Positions 9,319-17,882 of a stretch of 44,170 nucleotides of DNA are shown here, in pieces. Each line of letters opens with the position of its first letter. The stretch's first letter is position 1. The notes beneath the pieces were generated by a model. It was not told the origin of the DNA. It did no database searches and saw only the letters and a program-made list of their open reading frames with translations. This stretch comes from Hyphomicrobiales bacterium. GTDB taxonomy: Bacteria; Pseudomonadota; Alphaproteobacteria; Rhizobiales; NORP267. Both the position numbers and the translations under genes were made by a program. The DNA lies in contig JAUYJB010000122.1 of NCBI GenBank assembly GCA_030688605.1, forward strand, positions 1 to 44,170. The letters are read 5' to 3'.

Positions 9319-10194
9319 CTAACCCGTCTCCACCGGCAGATCGTCGCGGGCGCCCCATTCGCTCCACGAGCCGTCGTAGAGGGATGTGTTGTGGTGACCG
9401 ATCAACTCGAGCGCCAGAGACAGGATCGCGGCGGTGACGCCGGAGCCGCAGCTGGTCACGATCGGCCTTGTCAGGTCGACGCCGGCGGCCTCGAAGGCCC
9501 TCCGGATTTCCGCCGCCGACTTGAAGGTGGCGTCGGGATTGAGCAGCGCGCCGTAAGGAATGTTGAATGAGCCCGGCATGCGTCCCGAGCGCAGCCGCGG
9601 GCGCGGCTCGGGCGCCTTGCCGCAAAAGCGGTCCGACGAGCGGGCATCGACGATCTGCGTGGCGGCGCCGTCGCGGCCCTCGACAATGGCGATGATGTCG
9701 TTCAGATCGCGCACCATGCCGGCGTTGCGGCGGGCGGTGAAATGCCGCTCCTGGCCCTCGACGGGGCCTTCATCGAGCGGCCGGTTCTCGGCCCGCCATT
9801 TGGGCAGGCCGCCGTCGAGCACCGCTGCATCGTCATGGCCCATGACGCGAAACGTCCACCAGACGCGGGCGGCGGAGAACATGCCGGCGCCGTCATAGAC
9901 GATGACGCGCTTGCCGTCGCCGATGCCCATCTTGCGCACCCGCGAGGACAGTTTCGCCGGCGAAGGAAGCATGTGCGGCAGGTCGCTGGTCTCGTCGCAA
10001 ATGTCGTCGATGTCGAAGAACAGCGCGCCCGGGATGTGTCCGTTGAGGTATTCCCGATAGGGGTCGCGCTTCGCGGTCGGCAGATACCAGGAGGCGTCGA
10101 GCACGACCAGGTCCGGCGCCGCGAGATGGGTTTCAAGCCATTCCGTGGAGACCAGCAAACCTGGGTTGCCAATCATGCGAAAACGCTCTCCCAT
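9319..10194 (-). CDS. sseA: 3-mercaptopyruvate sulfurtransferase
   Basis: A 291-residue protein with two rhodanese domains. The N-terminal domain (about 12-135) is inactive-like. The C-terminal domain (about 165-285) carries Cys249 in the loop CGSGVTA, which is the mercaptopyruvate-sulfurtransferase form rather than the CRxGxR of thiosulfate-specific rhodanese. It would transfer sulfur from 3-mercaptopyruvate to thiols or cyanide in cysteine breakdown. An ATG at 10176 is an alternative start. It begins 3 bases after the GFA gene stop on the same strand, so cotranscription is likely. Confidence 0.9.
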   Translation of the reverse strand: MGERFRMIGNPGLLVSTEWLETHLAAPDLVVLDASWYLPTAKRDPYREYLNGHIPGALFFDIDDICDETSDLPHMLPSPAKLSSRVRKMGIGDGKRVIVYDGAGMFSAARVWWTFRVMGHDDAAVLDGGLPKWRAENRPLDEGPVEGQERHFTARRNAGMVRDLNDIIAIVEGRDGAATQIVDARSSDRFCGKAPEPRPRLRSGRMPGSFNIPYGALLNPDATFKSAAEIRRAFEAAGVDLTRPIVTSCGSGVTAAILSLALELIGHHNTSLYDGSWSEWGARDDLPVETG

Positions 10195-10197
10195 ACC

Positions 10198-10677
10198 CTA
10201 TTCTTCGTTGGGCCAACCGTGGGCGCGGTGCCAGTCGGCCAGCGATTTGTCGGGGTAACGCGGAAACTGCTCGTCCCCCGGCCCCGCCGCAATTTTCACC
10301 CAGGGCGCGGCGAAGTCCAGCATGATATGGGTGTTCGAGGGCGGCCGCGGCAAGGGCGTGTCGATGGCCGAAGCGAACGGGTGAACCAGGTCCGGCCAGC
10401 GCGGGTCCCACGCCCACAAGGCCGAGCCGCAGAGCTTGCAGAAGCGGCGCTCCAACGGGCTCGGCTCGCCGTCGATCACGGCGCGGTAGACCTGGATCGA
10501 CCCCTCGCCGGACAGGATCTTGAGCGTGTCGGCCTTGGCGCCGAGATTGATCGCGTAACCGCCGCCTCCGGCCGTCTTGCGGCAAATCGAGCAATAGCAG
10601 CGCATATAGGGCACCGGGGCATAGGCGGCGACGGTAAACCGTACCGAGCCGCAACGGCACGAGCCCGCAAGTTCCAT
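10198..10677 (-). CDS. GFA-family zinc-binding protein (glutathione-dependent formaldehyde-activating-like)
   Basis: A 159-residue protein of the GFA/CENP-V fold. The zinc ligands are visible: CRCG (Cys7, Cys9), the CYCSIC group (Cys27, Cys29, Cys32) and CKLCG (Cys80, Cys83). The family is named for an enzyme forming S-hydroxymethylglutathione, but most members have no proven activity, so the name is only a family label. GGGAGGA lies just upstream of the ATG. It sits between alaX (14 bases) and sseA (3 bases) in one transcription direction, which suggests a role near thiol chemistry. That is inference. Confidence 0.87.
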   Translation of the reverse strand: MELAGSCRCGSVRFTVAAYAPVPYMRCYCSICRKTAGGGGYAINLGAKADTLKILSGEGSIQVYRAVIDGEPSPLERRFCKLCGSALWAWDPRWPDLVHPFASAIDTPLPRPPSNTHIMLDFAAPWVKIAAGPGDEQFPRYPDKSLADWHRAHGWPNEE

Positions 10678-10691
10678 GGCCTGTCCTCCCG

Positions 10692-11408
10692 TCAGGCGAA
10701 TGCGATGCGCACGCGCCGGTTCTTGGCGCCCTTCTTCTCGATCTTGGTGACCGCGATGGGGCCGATCTCGGCGGTGGAGCGCACATGCGTGCCCCCGCAG
10801 GGCTGCAGGTCGACGCCGGCGCCGATGCGCACCAGACGGATGCGGCCGGAGCCCATGGGCGGCTTGACCGCCATGGTCTTGACGAGCTCGGGCTTAGCGG
10901 CGAGCTCCGCATCGGTGATCCATTCGAAGCCGACCGGATGATCGGCGGCGATCAGGGCGTTGAGCCGCTCGGCGATCTCCTCCTTATCCGCCATGCCGGC
11001 GTCGGGAATATCGAAGTCGAGGCGGCCCGTATCGGCGCCGATCTGGCCGCCGGTGACGGGGTAGGGGAGCACCGCGGAGAGAAGATGCAGCGCGGTGTGG
11101 ATGCGCATGTGGCCGTAGCGGCGCGGCCAGTCGAGGCGGCAGACGACCTTTTCGCCCGCGGCCGGCAGCGGGCCGGGTTCCGCCGGCACATGGACGATGT
11201 CGGCGCGGTCCTCGCCATAGACGGTCGTGGCGATCGCAATCCTCTGCCCGTCCTCGAGCTCGATCTCGCCAGAATCGCCGGGCTGGCCGCCGCCGGCGGC
11301 ATAGAACACCGTGCGGTCGAGAACGACGCCGCCGCGCTCGTTGACGGCGCTGACCGTCGCCGCGCAGTCCTTCAGATACGCGTCGTCGCGAAACAGCGCT
11401 TCGCTCAT
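10692..11408 (-). CDS. alaX: Alanyl-tRNA editing protein AlaX
   Basis: A 238-residue free-standing homologue of the alanyl-tRNA synthetase editing domain. It hydrolyses mischarged Ser- or Gly-tRNA(Ala) in trans. The zinc site is intact: HTALH (His104, His108) and CGGTH (Cys204, His208). Residues 1-90 form the beta-barrel part (VFYAAGGGQPGDSG). The ATG at 11408 overlaps the cysK stop in an ATGA (11405-11408), which fixes the start and suggests translational coupling. A longer in-frame reading to 11621 runs antiphase within cysK and is not supported. Confidence 0.9.
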   Translation of the reverse strand: MSEALFRDDAYLKDCAATVSAVNERGGVVLDRTVFYAAGGGQPGDSGEIELEDGQRIAIATTVYGEDRADIVHVPAEPGPLPAAGEKVVCRLDWPRRYGHMRIHTALHLLSAVLPYPVTGGQIGADTGRLDFDIPDAGMADKEEIAERLNALIAADHPVGFEWITDAELAAKPELVKTMAVKPPMGSGRIRLVRIGAGVDLQPCGGTHVRSTAEIGPIAVTKIEKKGAKNRRVRIAFA

Positions 11409-12442
11409 TTCAGCACCTCGGACATGTCGATCGTGCTTCGCCGTTCGAGCCAGGCCGGCACCGGCAGCTTCTTTTCGCGCAAGAAGGCGGGATTGAAAAG
11501 CTTGGTCTGATACCGCGTGCCATAGTCGGCAAGGATGGTGACGATGGTTCGGCCCGGCCCCAGCGCCTCGGCGAGCCGCATGGCGCCGGCGACATTGATC
11601 CCGCTCGATCCGCCGAGACACAGCCCCTCATGCTCGAGCAGATCGAAGACATAGGGAAGCGCCTCGGTGTCGGGGATCTTATAGGCCTCGTCTACCGGCG
11701 CTCCCTTCAGATTCTCGGTCTCGCGATTGTTGCCGATCCCCTCGGTGATGGACGTGCCGGCCGGATCGAACTTGCCGTGCTTGAGGAAGGAATAGATGCC
11801 CGAGCCTTCCGGGTCGGCGAGCGCCGTGACGATTCTTTGGTTACGCTCCTTCAGCGCCATGGCGACGCCGGCGATGGTGCCGCCTGTGCCCATGGAGCAG
11901 ACGAAGCCGTCGACCTTGCCGTCGGTGTCGCGCCAGATCTCAGGCCCGGTTGTCAAATAATGCGCGTCGCGGTTGGCGGTATTGTCGAACTGGTTGGCCC
12001 ACACCGCGCCGTTGGGCTCTTCCTTGGCAAGCATCTCGGCAAGCCTTCCTGAGACCTTCACGTAATTGTTCGGGTTGGCGTAGGGGACCGCCGGGACCTC
12101 GATCAGCTCGGCGCCGGAAAGCCGCAGCATGTCCTTCTTTTCCTGGCTCTGGGTGTCGGGGATGACGATGACCGTCCTGAAGCCCATTGCGTTGCCGACC
12201 AGCGCCAGGCCGATGCCGGTATTGCCGGCGGTGCCCTCGACGATGGTGCCGCCCGGCCTGAGCGTGCCGCGCTTGACCGCATCCTTAACGATGAACAGCG
12301 CCGCGCGGTCCTTGACCGACTGGCCGGGATTGAGGAACTCCGCCTTGCCGAGGATCGTGCAGCCGGTCTTCTCGGAGACGCGCTTCAGGCGGATGAGCGG
12401 CGTATTTCCGATCGTCTCGATAACGCCGTTCTTCACGGTCAT
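11405..12442 (-). CDS. cysK: Cysteine synthase A (O-acetylserine sulfhydrylase)
   Basis: A 345-residue fold-type II PLP enzyme joining O-acetylserine and sulfide to cysteine. Marks: TIGNTPLIRL near the N-terminus, the PLP lysine K44 in GQSVKDRAA, the substrate loop EGTAGNTGIGLA, and the phosphate-binding SMGTGGTIAG. The TAGNTG form with an extended C-terminus (LFNPAFLREKKLPVPAWL) is the version I know from rhizobial genomes, rather than the TSGNTG of enteric CysK. The ATG at 12442 is preferred over an in-frame start at 12523 because the family begins a few residues before TIGNTP. First gene of a five-gene minus-strand run; its stop overlaps the alaX start. Confidence 0.92.
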   Translation of the reverse strand: MTVKNGVIETIGNTPLIRLKRVSEKTGCTILGKAEFLNPGQSVKDRAALFIVKDAVKRGTLRPGGTIVEGTAGNTGIGLALVGNAMGFRTVIVIPDTQSQEKKDMLRLSGAELIEVPAVPYANPNNYVKVSGRLAEMLAKEEPNGAVWANQFDNTANRDAHYLTTGPEIWRDTDGKVDGFVCSMGTGGTIAGVAMALKERNQRIVTALADPEGSGIYSFLKHGKFDPAGTSITEGIGNNRETENLKGAPVDEAYKIPDTEALPYVFDLLEHEGLCLGGSSGINVAGAMRLAEALGPGRTIVTILADYGTRYQTKLFNPAFLREKKLPVPAWLERRSTIDMSEVLK

Positions 12443-12554
12443 GCGGTTCGTTCCGATATGCGCGTGAAAAGGTCGTGGAGACCGGACGCGAGCGACCGTA
12501 CAGTGCCGGCCGGACGGCTTCAAGTCGCGCCGGGGCGGGCGATGCGAGCGTCAG

Positions 12555-12986
12555 TCAATATTGCGATGCGCGGCCTTCAAGGACGGCCCGCACGGTGTCG
12601 GGTATCGGCGCGGCGCGGATCCCCGTCGGGCTGTTCTCGTCGTCCACGACCCAGACCCGCAGCTCCTTCGCCTTGGCCAGCAGCGTGTCTTCGCGCATCA
12701 CGTCGTGGACGATCTCGAAGGTCGAGCGGCCGATCCTGCCGACCTCGGAGAAGACATCGATGATGTCGCCGAAAAAGGCGGGGCTCTTGAACTCGGCGTG
12801 CACATTGCCGAGAACCGTGCCGCGCAGGCCGTAGCGCTTGCGCAGGCCGAGCTGGTCGAGGCCGCCCTTTTCCAGGAGCTCGTGGCCGGCATGGTCGACC
12901 CAGATAAAGTAGTTCGGGTAATAGACGATCTTGGCCGGGTCGCAGTGGCCCCAATAGACCCGGACCTGAAACTCTCCGCTCAGCAT
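12555..12986 (-). CDS. Acyl-CoA thioesterase, 4-hydroxybenzoyl-CoA thioesterase type
   Basis: A 143-residue single hot-dog domain protein. The family pattern VYWGHCDPAKIVYYPNYFIW has the expected catalytic Asp (Asp16), followed by the helix DHAGHELLEK. It resembles 4-hydroxybenzoyl-CoA thioesterases; YbgC-type acyl-CoA thioesterases share this pattern. It is divergent to the aryl-CoA-hydroxylase-like monooxygenase with only 60 bases between starts, so the two probably share a control region and an aromatic-CoA pathway. That is inference. cysK follows downstream at 112 bases and is likely a separate transcript. Confidence 0.88.
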   Translation of the reverse strand: MLSGEFQVRVYWGHCDPAKIVYYPNYFIWVDHAGHELLEKGGLDQLGLRKRYGLRGTVLGNVHAEFKSPAFFGDIIDVFSEVGRIGRSTFEIVHDVMREDTLLAKAKELRVWVVDDENSPTGIRAAPIPDTVRAVLEGRASQY

Positions 12987-13046
12987 GGCACCCCCGTCGC
13001 GGCAACTCGTTGGCTTCCAAGACGAACGGTGTCTAGCATATAAGGC

Positions 13047-14210
13047 GTGCCGAAAGAGAAGAGGAAATCCGATTTGACGCACATCGAAATCATCGGCGGC
13101 GGGCCGGCTGGTCTCTATTTCGCGCTGTTGATGAAACGCCGCACGGGCGGGGGCTTGCGCGTCCGCGTGAGCGAGCAGAATCCGCGCGACGCCACCTTCG
13201 GCTTCGGCGTCGTGTTCTCCGACCGGGCTCTGGAATTCCTGCGCGAGGGAGACGAGGAAACGTACACGCTCTTGCACCGCAACATGCAGACCTGGGACGA
13301 TCTCGGCATCGCCCATCGCGGCGAGACGGTGGCGATCGACGGCAACGGCTTTTCGGCCATCGGGCGGCTGGAGCTGTTGGAGCTGATGTATCGGGAATGC
13401 GAGGCGGCCGGTGTCGAGCTCGGCTTCGAGACCCGCGTCGAAGACCTCGACGCGCGGGCCAGGGCCGACCTTCTGGTCGGCGCCGACGGGGTCAACTCGT
13501 CGGTGCGGGCGCATTGGGCCAAGGCGTTCGGGCCCAATCTCTCCTATCTGTCGAACAAGTTCGTCTGGTACGGCACGACCCAGCCCTTTGAGCGACTGAC
13601 CCTGACCTTCAAACAGAATGAGGATGGCGCCTTCGTCGCACACCATTACCGCTACCGGCCCGACATGAGCACCTTCATCGTCGAATGCGACGCGGAGACC
13701 TGGGGGCGGGCCGACTTCGAGACCCTGAACGACGCCGAGAGCCGCGCCTATTGCGAACAGGTGTTCGCCGAGGAGCTGGGCGGCCACCCGCTCATCTCCA
13801 ACAAGTCGATCTGGCGCAATTTTCCGGTTCTGGAGGTGCGCAACTGGTACCACGGCAATGCGGTGCTGCTCGGAGACGCCCTGCGTACGGTGCATTTCTC
13901 GATCGGCTCGGGCACGAGACTTGCGATGGAGGACGCGCTGGCGCTCGCCAACGCCTTTGCGGCGGAGGACATGAACGTCGAGCGCGCGCTCGATCGTTTC
14001 CTCGCCGAGAGGCGGCCGGTGGTCGACAAGATCCTGTCCGGCGCGCTCGCCAGCGCCCGCTGGTACGAGCGCTTCGCCGAGCGCATGAACCTCTCGCCGA
14101 CCGCGTTCGCCTACGACTACATGACGCGCAGCGGCCGCATGGACGATCGAAGGCTGAGAGAGGTCGCGCCGCGCTTCTACCGGCGCTGGCAGGCCGAGGC
14201 TGGCGCCTGA
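13047..14210 (+). CDS. FAD-dependent monooxygenase, aryl-CoA hydroxylase-like
   Basis: About 387 residues of the class A flavoprotein hydroxylase fold. The FAD motif EIIGGGPAGLYFALL is at the N-terminus, the DLLVGADGVNSSVR motif lies mid-protein, and GDALRTVHFSIGSGTRLAMED forms the second FAD-binding stretch. FGFGVVFSD after the first strand and the MEDALALA helix are typical of salicylyl-CoA 5-hydroxylase and of the N-terminal half of 2-aminobenzoyl-CoA monooxygenase/reductase. The C-terminal reductase half of the fused enzymes is absent. The start is uncertain: GTG 13047 is given, but TTG 13074 has a better AGAGGAA upstream and would begin just before the FAD motif. It neighbours a divergent thioesterase. 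Confidence 0.85.
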   Translation: MPKEKRKSDLTHIEIIGGGPAGLYFALLMKRRTGGGLRVRVSEQNPRDATFGFGVVFSDRALEFLREGDEETYTLLHRNMQTWDDLGIAHRGETVAIDGNGFSAIGRLELLELMYRECEAAGVELGFETRVEDLDARARADLLVGADGVNSSVRAHWAKAFGPNLSYLSNKFVWYGTTQPFERLTLTFKQNEDGAFVAHHYRYRPDMSTFIVECDAETWGRADFETLNDAESRAYCEQVFAEELGGHPLISNKSIWRNFPVLEVRNWYHGNAVLLGDALRTVHFSIGSGTRLAMEDALALANAFAAEDMNVERALDRFLAERRPVVDKILSGALASARWYERFAERMNLSPTAFAYDYMTRSGRMDDRRLREVAPRFYRRWQAEAGA

Positions 14211-14496
14211 GCCTGTCGCCTCAGGTCGCTCCGCAGCGCCCCGCATCCAATGTTGCAGCCGGTGACCCACTGCGCTTTTGATTGCGACGCCATCGAATTG
14301 GCCACACGACATGGCAATTTCTTAAAGAATCGGCTATATTATCACTATTGTAAAGAATATTTGAAGCTAGAACATGTTTACTGTGAGTGTAGATATGTAA
14401 GATAGACAATTCGTGTTGCATGAGAAGTATCAATTTGGAATTTTATGAATAAATGAATTGCTCAAGCGGGCGGCGTCGGGCCGTGGAGTTGATGGC
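14211..14496. other. AT-rich region upstream of the type I secretion genes
   Basis: 286 bases without a gene. From about 14280 to 14457 the base composition is far more AT-rich than the surroundings. A possible promoter is ATGGCA (14311-14316) with TATATT (14335-14340) at 18 bases spacing, reading toward the ABC gene. No inverted repeat or known operator was recognised. Confidence 0.4.
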
Positions 14497-16254
14497 ATGA
14501 TTAGCGCAATGGCGCCTGTTCGGAGGATATTCTTCCTTATTGGCGTCTATTCTCTATTCCTCAACCTGCTCGTCCTGGCCGTACCTCTGTACCTGTTGCA
14601 GATCTACGACCGGGTTCTGGTCAGCCGCAGCGCCGACACGCTGGTGATGATCACGATCCTGGCGGTCCTGGCCCTGGCGGTCTTCGGCCTGCTGGAGGGC
14701 GTGCGCGGGGTCATGGCCAGCCGGGCGGCGGCGCGGTTCGAGGTCGGCGTGTCGCCTGCGGTTCTCGAACGCCTGGTGCGCGATGAGAGGCCGGAGCGTT
14801 TCGGGGCCGAGCCGCTGCGCGATATGACCCTGGTGCGCGGTTTCATCGGCAACCGGGTGGCGCTCAGCCTGCTCGACCTGCCGTTTGCGCCGATCTTTGT
14901 CGTGCTCGTATTCCTGATCCACCCGGTGCTGGGCTACGTGACCCTGTTCGGGGCCTTGCTGCTGGTCTGTCTCGCCGCGGCCAACGATGCTGTCACGTTG
15001 GGCCCGCAGCGGGAGGCCCTGCGCGATGCGCGAGCGAGCATGATCACGGCCCAGTCGCTGATCCGCAACGCCGACTCGATCAAGGCCATGGGCATGCTCG
15101 ATGCGGGTCTTGCCAAATGGACGGGCGGCCAGATCGGCGCTCTCATCGGCCAGGACCGTGTCGGGACCCGCAACGCGGCCTTTTTCGCCATGACCCGGTT
15201 TTTCCGCCTGTTGTTGCAGATCGCCGTTCTCGGCCTCGGCGCCTATTTCGTTCTGCACGAGGAGATGACGGCGGGCATGATCTTCGCCTCCTCGATCGTC
15301 TCCGCCAGAGCGCTGGGGCCGATCGAGCAGGCGGTCGGCGGCTGGAAGTCGTTGACCCAGGCGCGCCTCGCTTACAAGCGGCTGAAGCAGCTGTTCCAGG
15401 AGACCGGCACGGCGGAAAGACGCACCAAGCTGCCCGACCCCGAGGGCCGGATCGAGGTCGAGAGGTTGGTGTTCACCGCACCCGGTTCGCCCGGACAGGA
15501 ACGGATCCTGAAGGGGATCAGCTTTTCGCTTGAGGCCGGCGAGGCGCTGGCGGTGGTCGGGCCGAGCGGCGCCGGCAAGTCGACGCTTGCCCGTCTTCTT
15601 GCCGGCGCGGCGACCCCTGCGTCCGGCTGTGTGCGCCTCGACGGGGCCGACATCGCCGTGTGGCCGGATGAGGCCCGCTTCCGCCATTTCGGCTATCTGC
15701 CGCAATCGATCGATCTGATGCCGGGAACGATCGCCGAAAACATCGCGCGGTTCGACCCGGATAGGCGCGATGAGGACGTCGTCGAGGCGGCCAAGCGCGC
15801 CGGCGTGCACGAGCTGGTGACGCAATTGGCGGAGGCCTACGAGACCCGGGTCGGGCCCGGCGGCCGGCCCCTGTCGGGAGGCCAGACCCAGCGGATCGCG
15901 CTTGCCCGGGCCTTCTACGGGTCGCCGACCTTCGTCATTCTCGATGAGCCCAATGCGCATCTCGACTATGAGGGCGAAAAACAGCTTTCCGAGACCATCG
16001 CGGCGGCGAAGGCGCGTAAGACGACGACGGTGACGGTCACTCAGCGCACGTCGATCCTCGAGGCGGTAGACAAGATCCTGTTGCTGCGGGAGGGGCGCGC
16101 CGAGGCCTTCGGTCCGCGCAACGAGGTTCTTCCGCACCTCGTGCCGCGGCCGCCGCAACCTCGGACCCCGGAGGAGAAACATGCAACCAGCGGCAAGGTT
16201 ACGGCGCGGCTGGTGCCGGTGAGGAGGGTCGCCAATGATTCCGGCTCCGCGTAG
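14497..16254 (+). CDS. prtD: Type I secretion system ABC transporter (PrtD family)
   Basis: A 585-residue exporter half-transporter: an N-terminal transmembrane domain (helices from about residue 12 onward, with LYLLQIYDRVLVSRSADTL typical of the PrtD/AprD family) and a C-terminal ATPase. Walker A GPSGAGKST is at about 355-363, signature LSGGQ at about 459-463, Walker B FVILDEPNA at about 479-487. It lacks an N-terminal C39 peptidase domain, as expected for transporters of RTX proteases. The ATG at 14497 is chosen because GGAG lies about 8 bases upstream; a TTG at 14458 is possible. It overlaps prtE by 20 bases. It should export the metalloprotease encoded at 18398-21070. Confidence 0.9.
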   Translation: MISAMAPVRRIFFLIGVYSLFLNLLVLAVPLYLLQIYDRVLVSRSADTLVMITILAVLALAVFGLLEGVRGVMASRAAARFEVGVSPAVLERLVRDERPERFGAEPLRDMTLVRGFIGNRVALSLLDLPFAPIFVVLVFLIHPVLGYVTLFGALLLVCLAAANDAVTLGPQREALRDARASMITAQSLIRNADSIKAMGMLDAGLAKWTGGQIGALIGQDRVGTRNAAFFAMTRFFRLLLQIAVLGLGAYFVLHEEMTAGMIFASSIVSARALGPIEQAVGGWKSLTQARLAYKRLKQLFQETGTAERRTKLPDPEGRIEVERLVFTAPGSPGQERILKGISFSLEAGEALAVVGPSGAGKSTLARLLAGAATPASGCVRLDGADIAVWPDEARFRHFGYLPQSIDLMPGTIAENIARFDPDRRDEDVVEAAKRAGVHELVTQLAEAYETRVGPGGRPLSGGQTQRIALARAFYGSPTFVILDEPNAHLDYEGEKQLSETIAAAKARKTTTVTVTQRTSILEAVDKILLLREGRAEAFGPRNEVLPHLVPRPPQPRTPEEKHATSGKVTARLVPVRRVANDSGSA

Positions 16255-17626
16255 CCAGGAACGGGCCTGTGAGGTGCTGCTTTCCGTGCGCTGGCCGGCG
16301 ATCCTCGGTCTCATGGGGATATTGGCCTTCTTCGGCGGCCTCGGGGTGTGGGCGTCGACGGCGCCGATCGCCGGGGCCGCCGTGGCGCCCGGCGTCCTCG
16401 TCGCGAGCGGCCACAACAAGATCATCCAGCATCTCGAAGGCGGCATCATCAAGGAGATCCTGGTCGGCGAGGGCGACCGGGTGAATGCCGATGCGCCGGT
16501 TTTCGTTCTCGACCGGACGGCGGCGGAAACGAACCTGAACCGGCTGACGGCAAAGCGCGATACGTTGCAGGCCTATGAGGCGCGCCTTCTCGCCGAGCGC
16601 GACGGCAATGAAAGTCTGCTGCGGCCCGATCAGATTTCTTCGCAGTTGCTGCAGGCGGGCGTCGGCGAACGGCCGGAAATCGGCGTGTTCCCGGACGCGC
16701 TTGCCAGGCGTAGCGCCGATCCCTGGCTGCAACGGCTGCTCGACGACCAGCGCGCGGAGTTCGACGCGCGGCTTAGCCGTCACCGCGACGAGATCGGCAT
16801 TCTGAGCAAGCGAATGCGCGCATATCAGGAAGAGATCGCCGGGATCGAGGCGCAGAACCGAGCGCTCGGGCAGCAGCTCGATCTGGTCGACAAGGAGGTC
16901 GCCGATCTTTCGGGACTGTTCGAGAAGGGGTTCGCGACCCAGGAGCGGCTTCTGGCGCTGAAGCGCTCGCAGGCCGCCCTGCTTGGCGAGAAGGGCGAGA
17001 ACATCGCCAAGATCGCCTCCGCGCGCCAGCAGATTGCCCAGATCGAGCAGGAGGTGGCTCGGCTGAAGACCGCGCGCCGCGAAGAGGCCTCCACCAATTT
17101 GAGCCAGACGCGGGCGGAGCTCCAGGACGTGGAAAAACAGATCCGTACGGCCGACGACATCCTCGATCGCATCGTCATCCGCAGCCCCGTGGCCGGTGTC
17201 GTCGTCAAGCTCGGCGTTCACACGCCGGGCGAGGTGATCCAATCCGGACAGCGGCTTTTGGAAATTCTTCCCGACGGCGAGGACCTGTTGATCGAGGCGC
17301 GGGTCCCGCCGGAGGATATCGACTCCGTCAAGGTCGGCCAGACGGCGGCGGTCAGTCTCAGCGCCCTGAACCGGCGCACCACTCCGGTCGTCAATGCGCA
17401 GGTTACGTATGTCTCGGCCGACCGGCTGGTGGACGAGAACACGCAGCAGCCCTATTACCTCGCCCGCCTGCGCCTTGTCGAACTCGCCGGCACCGGCATC
17501 GACCAGGCCGACCTCTATCCTGGAATGCAGGTCGACACCTATATTCGGATCAGCGAGCGGACCTTCGTCGATTATCTGGTCCGTCCGATCCGCGACAGCT
17601 TCCGGAAGGCGTTCCGGGAAGGCTGA
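16235..17626 (+). CDS. prtE: Type I secretion membrane fusion protein (HlyD/PrtE family)
   Basis: A 463-residue adaptor protein: a short cytoplasmic N-terminus, one transmembrane helix near residues 22-42, a biotinyl-lipoyl-like half (QHLEGGIIKEILVGEGDRV), a long alpha-helical coiled-coil region (about 85-300, with many Glu/Gln/Lys), the second lipoyl half (IRSPVAGVVVKLGVHTPGEV) and a C-terminal beta domain ending in LVRPIRDSFRKAFREG, typical of HlyD/PrtE. It joins the ABC transporter to an outer-membrane TolC-type channel, which is not encoded in this window. Its start lies inside the end of the ABC gene, so translation is probably coupled. Confidence 0.92.
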   Translation: MIPAPRSQERACEVLLSVRWPAILGLMGILAFFGGLGVWASTAPIAGAAVAPGVLVASGHNKIIQHLEGGIIKEILVGEGDRVNADAPVFVLDRTAAETNLNRLTAKRDTLQAYEARLLAERDGNESLLRPDQISSQLLQAGVGERPEIGVFPDALARRSADPWLQRLLDDQRAEFDARLSRHRDEIGILSKRMRAYQEEIAGIEAQNRALGQQLDLVDKEVADLSGLFEKGFATQERLLALKRSQAALLGEKGENIAKIASARQQIAQIEQEVARLKTARREEASTNLSQTRAELQDVEKQIRTADDILDRIVIRSPVAGVVVKLGVHTPGEVIQSGQRLLEILPDGEDLLIEARVPPEDIDSVKVGQTAAVSLSALNRRTTPVVNAQVTYVSADRLVDENTQQPYYLARLRLVELAGTGIDQADLYPGMQVDTYIRISERTFVDYLVRPIRDSFRKAFREG

Positions 17627-17882
17627 TTTGGCTCGTCGATCGGAACGCGCACCGCGTCGCCTAGCGTACCGCCGGGCCGGGCGGCAAGACTTTCTTCATG
17701 ATGAATCGGGGCCAGGCAAGACGGTGGCCCTCGAAATGCCATTAAGATTCGAAAGCTGTTGACAGTGCTATTTTAACGGGTTGGAGGGCAAGCTGGCGGT
17801 GCATGCCGGCTTGACCGCGGTCGTCTCATTTCAGTGAGGGCCCGCGCGGTGGGCTCGGCTGAAGGTGGACGTTTGAGGCCGC
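17627..17882. other. Intergenic region between prtE and the small exported protein gene
   Basis: 256 bases without a gene. TTGACA at 17759-17764 looks like a -35 box but no good -10 follows at 16-18 bases. A hairpin, CAAGCTGGC (17789-17797) with GCCGGCTTG (17805-17813), nine pairs including one G-U, lies about 70 bases before the next ATG. The protease part of the locus may therefore have its own promoter. Confidence 0.35.

Noticed and set aside
14211-14300. Possible attachment-site copy of the tRNA-Asn 3' end at the left border of the secretion block
   Set aside because: No stretch here matches the last 20 bases of the tRNA gene, so integration by a tRNA-directed integrase is not supported by an att repeat.
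12987-14312. Upstream extension of the thioesterase frame across the monooxygenase gene
   Set aside because: The thioesterase domain begins a few residues after ATG 12986; the upstream part is antisense to a clear flavoprotein.
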